Assembly (NCBI GenBank): GCA_027621895.1
Contig: JAQCAK010000153.1
Coordinates: forward strand, 1-5,554
Origin: Pseudomonadota bacterium
GTDB lineage: Bacteria; Pseudomonadota; Gammaproteobacteria; Pseudomonadales; Azotimanducaceae
Length of the DNA: 5,554 bases
Reading direction: 5' to 3'
The notes under the pieces: model-generated
Database searches by the model: none
Told to the model about the DNA's origin: nothing
Seen by the model: only the letters and a program-made list of their open reading frames with translations
Part shown: positions 1 through 4,428 of the stretch, in pieces
Numbering within the stretch: the stretch's first letter is position 1
Layout: every line of letters begins with the position of its first letter
Translations under genes and position numbers: made by a program

Positions 1-322
1 GCTTCAGCAAACCGAGCAGCAGCTGAGCGAACTGGAGGCCTCCCGGCAGAATGATGGCCTGCTGACCCTGTCTCCCGAGCAGACCCGTGCGGTGGAGCAG
101 TTTGAAGAAGAAAAGCTGCGGATTCGCAAGGAATTGAGAGATGTTCGTCACCAGCTGGATAGTGAGATCGAGGACCTGGGTTCCATGCTGAAGTTTCTCA
201 ACGTTTTGCTGATGCCATTGCTGCTCACGGGTTTGTTGCTGACCGCTCGCTACCTGAGACTGGCAGGTGGAGAAAAGCCCCGGTCGTTGAGGGGGCATGA
301 GGTCACGGGAGGCTCAGCATGA
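1..322 (+). CDS. GldG-family ABC-associated membrane protein, C-terminal fragment (5' end outside window)
   Basis: The reading frame is open from base 2 to the TGA at 320-322, giving the last 106 residues; the N-terminal bulk lies before the window, so the GTG at 92 is internal, not a start. What is visible is a charged, Glu/Gln/Arg-rich stretch of coiled-coil character (about residues 1-58 of the fragment, heptad-like runs such as QFEEEKLRIRKELRDVRHQL). One hydrophobic membrane helix follows (FLNVLLMPLLLTGLLLTARYL), then a short basic tail. This layout is how GldG-like auxiliary proteins of ABC-2-type exporters end: a large extracytoplasmic domain, a coiled coil, then a C-terminal membrane anchor near the cytoplasm. 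The DUF4340 gene immediately downstream is the usual partner of this family, which is the main support for the name. Substrate is unknown. Family assignment is inferred from the tail architecture and neighbour because the diagnostic domain is not in the window. Confidence 0.72.
   Translation, partial: LQQTEQQLSELEASRQNDGLLTLSPEQTRAVEQFEEEKLRIRKELRDVRHQLDSEIEDLGSMLKFLNVLLMPLLLTGLLLTARYLRLAGGEKPRSLRGHEVTGGSA
307..312 (+). promoter_or_regulatory. Shine-Dalgarno site of the DUF4340 gene
   Basis: GGGAGG lies inside the end of the upstream GldG-like gene, 6 nt before the ATG at 319 and 9 nt before the ATG at 322. It supports a start in the ATGATG pair but does not decide between the two codons. 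Confidence 0.7.
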
Positions 323-1245
323 TGAACTGGAAAGTCCTGGGGCTGTTGGCCATTGCAGTGATGATGACCGCGCTTTTGATCGAGCTGAAACCGGCGAGCG
401 ATCAGGCTGAGGACCGCCTGTTGCTGCCCGCGCTGGCAGATCGGCTTGACCAGGTCTCAAGGGTGGTGATAACTGACGGGAATAACCAGGTGACGCTGTC
501 ACCCGATGCCGCGGGGCGCTGGGGCGTCGAGGAGAAATCAGGCTATCGGGTGAATGCCTCGAATCTTTCCCGGTTGCTCGGTGAACTGTCCAGCCTGGAG
601 TGGCGAGAGAAAAAAACCGCTCGTCCGGAAAACCATGAAAGGCTCGGTCTTGCACCCGGTGCGGATACGCCGCCGGTTAAGGTATTGATCAAGGCTGGCG
701 ATACAACGATGGATCTGCTGGTGGGTGCCTCAGCCGAGGCGGGCGGCAGTTTCGTGAGATTTTCCGATCAGGACCAGGTTTATCTCACCACGCAGACCCT
801 GGATGTGCCGGCGACCGCCAGTGACTGGATCGATCCGGTGCTGATCAATGTGGATTCGAGCGACGTGGTTCTGGTGGATATGCAGGAGGGTAACCTTGTC
901 GCCCGGCGCAACGAGGCGGGAGATATCGAGTTGCAGGACATCCCGGCAGGAGCGGAGCTGCGGTATCCAACCGTTGCTGACAGTCTGTCCCGCCTGCTGG
1001 TTAACCTCAGGTTCGAGGATGTGCTGCCCTATAACCCCCAGGCGTTTGCGGGTGCATCGGAGACCCGCATCGAGCTGGAATCCGGAGAGGCGCTGACAGT
1101 CAGCACAATAGAGATCGAGGGAGATTACTGGTTGCATATCGATCGAAAAGAACTGGAGAACTGGCAATACCGGGTTCGTGACTATACCTACAATGAGTTC
1201 AACAAGACGCTCGAGGACATGCTGAAACCTGATGACACAGCCTGA
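319..1245 (+). CDS. DUF4340 domain-containing membrane-anchored protein
   Basis: 308 residues. The N-terminus is a single hydrophobic segment (about residues 5-22) with no convincing signal-peptidase site, so it is probably a membrane anchor with the rest outside the cytoplasm. Family-like features follow: repeated beta-rich units with a Trp after a Gly (AGRWGV, about 65-70), a PENHERLGL segment (103-111), and a GGSFVRFSDQDQVYLTT block (142-158). Then comes a DWIDPVLINV stretch (169-178) of the type in which DUF4340 proteins describe a strand-turn repeat. The C-terminal part repeats the theme and ends without a second membrane helix. Molecular function is not established; genes of this family sit next to GldG-like proteins and ABC-2 exporter components, as here, so a role as an auxiliary subunit of an exporter is inferred. 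The ATG overlaps the upstream TGA (ATGA) behind a strong SD; an ATG one codon later is equally possible. Confidence 0.85.
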   Translation: MMNWKVLGLLAIAVMMTALLIELKPASDQAEDRLLLPALADRLDQVSRVVITDGNNQVTLSPDAAGRWGVEEKSGYRVNASNLSRLLGELSSLEWREKKTARPENHERLGLAPGADTPPVKVLIKAGDTTMDLLVGASAEAGGSFVRFSDQDQVYLTTQTLDVPATASDWIDPVLINVDSSDVVLVDMQEGNLVARRNEAGDIELQDIPAGAELRYPTVADSLSRLLVNLRFEDVLPYNPQAFAGASETRIELESGEALTVSTIEIEGDYWLHIDRKELENWQYRVRDYTYNEFNKTLEDMLKPDDTA

Positions 1246-2023
1246 TTACGAATACATTGAAGTGATCAGGGATGGCCCTGTCACCAGCGTGGAGTTGAAT
1301 CGTCCTGACAGTCTCAACGCCCTTAACATTGGCCTGATGGAAGAGATCGAGCATGTATCCCGGTCCTTCCTGGACGACGAGCAGACGCGGGTCGTTGTGT
1401 TCAGGGGCAGGGGAAAACACTTCAGCGCGGGTGCCGACCTGAAGCAGCGTGCTGAACCCGGTAACCTGGTCATGCAGCGCCGCAAGGCAGGACTCGGTGC
1501 AAGGATGATTCGGGCAATCCTGGAAATCAACCAGGTGACCATCGCCGCCGTTCATGGTGCCGCGCTGGGTGGCGCCGCCTGTATCGCAACAGCCTGCGAT
1601 TTTCGAATTGGCCGCGAGGACTGCTATTGCGGATATCCGGAAGTCAATCTTGGGATTAACCTGATGTGGCAGTCATTACCACTGTGTGTGCGCCTGGTCG
1701 GACCTGCCCGGGCCAAGCGGATGATCATGCTGGGTGACAAGGAAGACGCCGGTACACTCCTGGCCTGGGGTTTCCTGGACGAGGTCGCCAGCAGTACTGA
1801 TTTTGACGACGCGGTGAAGAGAATGGCCGGCCGCTATGCGGCGCGACCACCGGTGGCGGTGCAGATGATTAAACAGAGCGTCAATGCGGTGAGTTCAGCA
1901 ATGGATGCAGCCATCATGCACATGGATACGGACCAGAACATCCTCACGACAATGACCGCGGATCGCAGTGAAGGTATACGGGCCTTCTTCGAGAAGCGGG
2001 ACCCGGCGTTTAAGGGTAACTAG
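1232..2023 (+). CDS. Enoyl-CoA hydratase/isomerase family protein (crotonase superfamily)
   Basis: 263 residues, the normal length for a single-domain crotonase. Landmarks: an N-terminal strand and LNRPDSLNALN (22-32), the CoA-binding/oxyanion segment HFSAGADLK (63-71), and the second oxyanion segment AAVHGAALGG (105-114). YPEVNLGIN (135-143) follows, and the protein ends with a helical region and the FFEKRDPAFKGN tail typical of the family. Of the two catalytic glutamates of classical enoyl-CoA hydratase (Glu144 and Glu164 in the rat enzyme), only the second is retained, as Glu137. The first position, exactly 20 residues earlier, is Cys117. The usual glycine-rich PGxGG after the glutamate is replaced by NLMWQSLP. 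It therefore acts on an acyl-CoA thioester in the cytoplasm, but isomerase, hydrolase or another crotonase chemistry fits better than textbook hydration. The start overlaps the DUF4340 gene by 14 nt with no close SD, suggesting translational coupling. Confidence 0.9.
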   Translation: MTQPDYEYIEVIRDGPVTSVELNRPDSLNALNIGLMEEIEHVSRSFLDDEQTRVVVFRGRGKHFSAGADLKQRAEPGNLVMQRRKAGLGARMIRAILEINQVTIAAVHGAALGGAACIATACDFRIGREDCYCGYPEVNLGINLMWQSLPLCVRLVGPARAKRMIMLGDKEDAGTLLAWGFLDEVASSTDFDDAVKRMAGRYAARPPVAVQMIKQSVNAVSSAMDAAIMHMDTDQNILTTMTADRSEGIRAFFEKRDPAFKGN

Positions 2024-2244
2024 TCAGCCTCTATCACCGCGACGACCTGGTCTTCGCTGACGGATTCCTCTTCCTTCACCAGCAGCTCGACCAGCGTGCC
2101 GGCACAGGGTGTCTCCACGGGGATCTCCATCTTCATCGACTCAAGAATCATGATGACATCTTCCGCGGCAACCCGGTCACCGACAGCCGCCTGGATTTTC
2201 CAGACGGTGCCGGTGACTTCTGTCAGGACCTTTACTCCTGGCAT
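2020..2244 (-). CDS. Stand-alone biotin carrier protein (biotinyl/lipoyl attachment domain)
   Basis: 74 residues consisting of a biotinyl domain and nothing else. It shows the short beta strands of the barrel, the GDRVAAEDV hairpin (22-30), and the acceptor motif ESMKMEIPV (35-43) with Lys38 between two methionines, the signature for biotin rather than lipoate. A mirrored second half with AGTLVELLVKEEESV (48-62) precedes a closing strand. It should receive biotin from BirA and shuttle carboxyl groups for an acyl-CoA or related carboxylase, but no biotin carboxylase or carboxyltransferase is in the window, so the partner is unknown. It lacks the Ala/Pro-rich N-terminus of AccB, so it is an accessory carrier and not the fatty-acid synthesis subunit. 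It lies 38 nt downstream of the alcohol dehydrogenase on the same strand, a likely operon. No clear SD precedes the ATG, which follows a run of A; an in-frame stop at 2260-2262 excludes any longer start. Confidence 0.88.
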   Translation of the reverse strand: MPGVKVLTEVTGTVWKIQAAVGDRVAAEDVIMILESMKMEIPVETPCAGTLVELLVKEEESVSEDQVVAVIEAD

Positions 2245-2282
2245 TTTTTCATGCTGCCGTCAGCTGACCGCTTTCTCATCGT

Positions 2283-3377
2283 CTACTGATCGAACATGAT
2301 GACGTGGCGTGCTTCCTGGCCGGTTTTCAACGCGTTCAGCGCCTCATTCACATCGCTCAGCTTGATGTGCTTTGAGATCATCTGGTCAAGGTGCAGTTTG
2401 CCGGACAGATAGAATTCGACAAACCGGGGCATATCGATCCGGAACCGGTTTGAACCCATGTTTGAACCCTGGATCTTTTTCTCCATCAGGAAGTCCACAC
2501 CGTGCAGTTCGACCATGGTGCCCACGGGGATCATGCCGATGATCGTGGCCGTGCCGCCATTGCGCAGCATCTGGAAAGCCTGCTCTGCGGTTGCCTTGAG
2601 TCCGATGGCTTCGAACGTATAGTCGCAGCCGCCCCTGGTGAGTTCGATGACCTCGCCCACGGCATTGCCGGAGCTGGCATTGATGGTGTGCGTTGCACCG
2701 AGTGATTTGGCAATTTCAAGTTTCGAGTCGACCATATCGACGGCGATGATCATGCCGGCTCCCGCTATTGCGGCGCCATTGATCGCGGCCAGGCCTACGC
2801 CGCCGCAACCAATCACGGCGACGGTGGAGCCGGGTTCCACACCGGCGGTATGGAAAACCGCGCCAACACCCGTGGTGGTTGAGCAGCCGATCAGGGCAGC
2901 CCGGTCCATTGGCATGTCCTCACGGATTTTCACCAGGGCATGCTCATGAATCAGCATCAGTTCCGCGAAAGATGAAAGATTGAGAAACTGATGGATGGTT
3001 TCGTCTCCCTTGAACAAACGCGGTGCCTGTTCGGGTGCGCGGGTAATCGGTGGATCGTTTTTCTCATCACACAGTGAGAGATGTCCGGTCAGACATTTCG
3101 GGCAGTGGCCACAGAAGGCAGACAGACAGGTAATGACGTGATCACCCTTTTTTACATAGGTCACATCCGACCCGACTTCCTCAACGATGCCCGCACTTTC
3201 GTGTCCGAGAATGGTCGGCAGTGCGTAGGGATAAGACCCGTCCATGAAATGCAGGTCACTGTGGCAGACGCCTGCCGCGACCGGCCTGACCAGCACTTCC
3301 CTGGGACCCGGTTTGGAAATCTGAACATCTTCGATTTCAAGTGGTTTGTTTGGTTCGCGTAAAACGGCTGCTTTCAT
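2283..3377 (-). CDS. Zinc-dependent alcohol dehydrogenase, medium-chain (MDR) family
   Basis: 364 residues, full length for the family. It oxidises an alcohol, or reduces an aldehyde, with NAD(H) in the cytoplasm. The GroES-like catalytic domain has the zinc ligands Cys38 (GVCHSD), His59-Glu60 (GHE) and Cys165 (IGCSTTTGVGAV). The structural-zinc lobe is complete with Cys89, Cys92, Cys95 and Cys103. The Rossmann domain shows VIGCGGVG (188-195), and Asp214 at the end of the second strand points to NAD rather than NADP. Overall pattern, including the FKGDETIHQFLN segment, resembles the class III/AdhC-type group rather than threonine or sorbitol dehydrogenases, but the residues seen do not set the substrate, and glutathione-dependent formaldehyde oxidation cannot be claimed. 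The ATG has a good SD and is the first codon of a canonical MKAAVL start. The biotin carrier gene follows after 38 nt. Confidence 0.93.
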   Translation of the reverse strand: MKAAVLREPNKPLEIEDVQISKPGPREVLVRPVAAGVCHSDLHFMDGSYPYALPTILGHESAGIVEEVGSDVTYVKKGDHVITCLSAFCGHCPKCLTGHLSLCDEKNDPPITRAPEQAPRLFKGDETIHQFLNLSSFAELMLIHEHALVKIREDMPMDRAALIGCSTTTGVGAVFHTAGVEPGSTVAVIGCGGVGLAAINGAAIAGAGMIIAVDMVDSKLEIAKSLGATHTINASSGNAVGEVIELTRGGCDYTFEAIGLKATAEQAFQMLRNGGTATIIGMIPVGTMVELHGVDFLMEKKIQGSNMGSNRFRIDMPRFVEFYLSGKLHLDQMISKHIKLSDVNEALNALKTGQEARHVIMFDQ

Positions 3378-3381
3378 ATTT

Positions 3382-3386
3382 TCCTC
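3382..3386 (-). promoter_or_regulatory. Shine-Dalgarno site of the alcohol dehydrogenase gene
   Basis: On the minus strand GAGGA sits 4 nt before the ATG, a clear ribosome binding site that fixes the start of the dehydrogenase. It is the strongest SD in this part of the window; folK and miaB have weak or no SD. Confidence 0.75.
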
Positions 3387-3415
3387 GTGCCCTCAGATTC
3401 ACAGCGGTTAAGCTA

Positions 3416-3427
3416 TCACGATTGTGA
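3416..3427. repeat. Short inverted repeat in the adh-folK divergent region (possible operator)
   Basis: The 73-nt region between the divergent alcohol dehydrogenase and folK starts (3378-3450) contains TCACGATTGTGA, a near-palindrome with TCAC/GTGA arms and one mismatched inner pair. A second imperfect dyad, GTTCA (3429-3433) and TGAAC (3442-3446) separated by 8 nt, lies beside it. Two dyads in such a short divergent promoter region could be regulator binding sites, but both are short enough to arise by chance. I find no convincing -35/-10 pair for either gene here: the best minus-strand candidate, TTGAAC, has no acceptable -10 at normal spacing. Confidence 0.3.
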
Positions 3428-3450
3428 AGTTCAATGCCACGTGAACAGAG

Positions 3451-3963
3451 ATGTTGAAAACAGCCCATATCGCCCTCGGCAGTAACCTTGGCAGTTCCGA
3501 GAGGATTCTGGGTTATGCCGCGGGGACGATTGCCAGTCTGTCGGTCGACAGGGCGCGGTTTTCGTCCCTCTGGCGCACCGAACCCGAGGGGTTTACAGGC
3601 ACAGTGCCGGCATTTCTCAACGCGGTGATGGCCATAGAGACCCGGCTTGGCCCCGAGGATCTGCTTTGTGCGCTGCAGGAAATCGAGCGGGACCAGGGGC
3701 GCAGTCAAAGCGCGACCAAGGGCTACCAGTCCCGCACGCTGGACCTGGATCTGATTGATTATGATGGGCGGGTTCTGGAGTCTGCCAACCTGGTTCTGCC
3801 GCATCCCCGAGCCTGCGAAAGGCAGTTCGTGCTCATACCCCTGCAGGAAGTCACGGCAGGTTACCGGTTTCCACACCTGTCTGAATATTCACTCCAGGAG
3901 CTGATTGACCGGGCCCCTGACAATCGAATGGTTCGACTCAGTCAGCTGGTCCCTTTGGCCTGA
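3451..3963 (+). CDS. folK: 2-amino-4-hydroxy-6-hydroxymethyldihydropteridine pyrophosphokinase (HPPK)
   Basis: 170 residues, slightly longer than the roughly 160-residue E. coli enzyme. It transfers pyrophosphate from ATP to 6-hydroxymethyl-7,8-dihydropterin, the step before dihydropteroate synthase in folate synthesis, in the cytoplasm. Family landmarks in order: ALGSNLG (8-14), SLWRTEPEG (39-47), FLNAVMAIET (55-64) and LQEIERDQGR (75-84). The signature SRTLDLDLIDYDG (94-106) contains the two magnesium-binding aspartates Asp98 and Asp100 and the conserved Arg95, and LVLPHPRACERQFVLIPL (114-131) includes His118. The loop before the signature lacks the WGP seen in E. coli. It is not next to folB, folP, pcnB or panB within the window; its neighbours are a divergent alcohol dehydrogenase and a convergent DUF1820 gene. 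The ATG is preceded only by a weak AGAG, so initiation may be modest. A canonical MLKTAHIALGSNLG opening supports this start. Confidence 0.95.
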   Translation: MLKTAHIALGSNLGSSERILGYAAGTIASLSVDRARFSSLWRTEPEGFTGTVPAFLNAVMAIETRLGPEDLLCALQEIERDQGRSQSATKGYQSRTLDLDLIDYDGRVLESANLVLPHPRACERQFVLIPLQEVTAGYRFPHLSEYSLQELIDRAPDNRMVRLSQLVPLA

Positions 3964-4273
3964 ATGCCGACATGGGGAAGGGTGCAATGTTGCTGCCGGA
4001 TGGTGCCTCGGATATGGAGCCGACACCTTCCCTGGCTACTTCATCAATTCGGACCACGGCGTGCATTGGAATATAGGTACGATTGACGCCTTCAAACTCG
4101 GCTTTCAGCTTTTCCTCGCCGGGATCAACCAGAACGCCGGAGCGCTCCCCGAATACCAGTTCTTCTATCTCGATGAATCCGTAAAGATCTGATTGATAGA
4201 TCTGCCGGGCATAGATCTCATAGATCTGACCCTGATTGAAGAAGATCACCTTGTAGATTGGTTCTTGTGCCAT
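3938..4273 (-). CDS. DUF1820 family protein
   Basis: 111 residues, the full family length, and close to the DUF1820 consensus as I know it. It opens with PIYKVIFFNQGQIYEIYARQ (5-24), continues with SDLYGFIEIEELVFGE (28-43) and a VLVDPGEEKLKAEFEGV stretch (47-63), then TYIPMHAVVRIDEV (66-79). The tail is variable, rich in Gly, Ser and Pro. There is no signal peptide or membrane helix, so it is probably a small soluble cytoplasmic protein. Function is unknown; the conserved core looks like a compact beta-rich fold. The gene is divergent from miaB across 155 nt, an arrangement I recall from other gammaproteobacteria such as Pseudomonas (from memory, not checked). Its last 26 nt overlap the end of folK on the opposite strand. 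The ATG has only a weak GGA-type SD about 7 nt upstream. Confidence 0.9.
   Translation of the reverse strand: MAQEPIYKVIFFNQGQIYEIYARQIYQSDLYGFIEIEELVFGERSGVLVDPGEEKLKAEFEGVNRTYIPMHAVVRIDEVAREGVGSISEAPSGSNIAPFPMSAFRPKGPAD
4185..4227. repeat. Cluster of four AGATCT palindromes within the DUF1820 gene
   Basis: The 6-bp palindrome AGATCT occurs at 4185, 4198, 4213 and 4222, and a further GATC lies at 4244, making five GATC sites in 63 nt. The repeats encode the successive Ile-Tyr or Leu-Tyr pairs of the protein (QIY, EIY, QIY, DLY at about residues 16-31), each on the minus strand as a variant of cAGATCTat. The simplest reading is a repeated dipeptide with fixed codon choice. Confidence 0.6.
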
Positions 4274-4297
4274 GTCGGTATCCGGTTGCAGTACAGC

Positions 4298-4306
4298 AGT
4301 GTAGCA
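4298..4306 (-). promoter_or_regulatory. Candidate extended -10 promoter of the DUF1820 gene
   Basis: On the minus strand TGCTACACT gives a TG-n extension plus a -10 matching TATAAT at four of six positions, about 25 nt before the start codon. A -35-like TTGAAA is present on this strand at 4332-4337 but is too far (about 28 nt) to pair with it. This is the best candidate I see, not a firm call. Confidence 0.3.
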
Positions 4307-4364
4307 AGAGATAAGGCCGACTGCCTGTCATTTCAAGGGTTGGACAGTTGCGGAAATGAGGCTG

Positions 4365-4391
4365 TTGAAATCACCTGTGCGTGACTATAAT
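4365..4391 (+). promoter_or_regulatory. Sigma70 promoter of miaB
   Basis: TTGAAA at 4365-4370 (five of six to the -35 consensus) and a perfect TATAAT at 4386-4391, separated by 15 nt, 2 nt shorter than ideal. The GC-rich discriminator that follows (ACGCGCCC) resembles that of stringently controlled, growth-rate-regulated promoters. Transcription would start near 4398-4400, giving a leader of about 30 nt before the miaB ATG. Confidence 0.7.
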
Positions 4392-4408
4392 ACGCGCCCT
4401 TTTGTAGA

Positions 4409-4421
4409 CGGGCTTTGCCCG
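4409..4421 (+). promoter_or_regulatory. Short GC-rich hairpin in the miaB leader
   Basis: CGGGC, a TTT loop and GCCCG form a perfect 5-bp stem ending 7 nt before the miaB ATG, in the place where a Shine-Dalgarno site would be. No SD is visible between the stem and the ATG. It has no following T-run, so it is not an intrinsic terminator. A role in limiting or tuning translation is inference. Confidence 0.45.
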
Positions 4422-4428
4422 GTATTCG

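Noticed and set aside
92..94. GTG as the start of a 76-residue protein
   Set aside because: The frame is open back to the beginning of the window and reads as continuous coiled-coil sequence, so the GTG is an internal valine of a larger GldG-like protein.
314..1167. Minus-strand open frames of 113 and 145 codons opposite the DUF4340 gene
   Set aside because: They are shadows of a well-supported gene with an SD and family-like sequence; no RBS or recognisable protein on the minus strand.
2259..2268. Perfect 10-bp palindrome GTCAGCTGAC between the alcohol dehydrogenase and biotin carrier genes, considered as a terminator
   Set aside because: Allowing a loop leaves only three paired bases plus weak extension, and there is no T-run on the minus strand after it; the 38-nt gap more likely lies inside one transcript.
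3337..3876. 179-codon minus-strand open frame opposite folK
   Set aside because: It covers both the start of the alcohol dehydrogenase and most of folK, and its translation has no domain-like pattern; folK on the plus strand is unambiguous.
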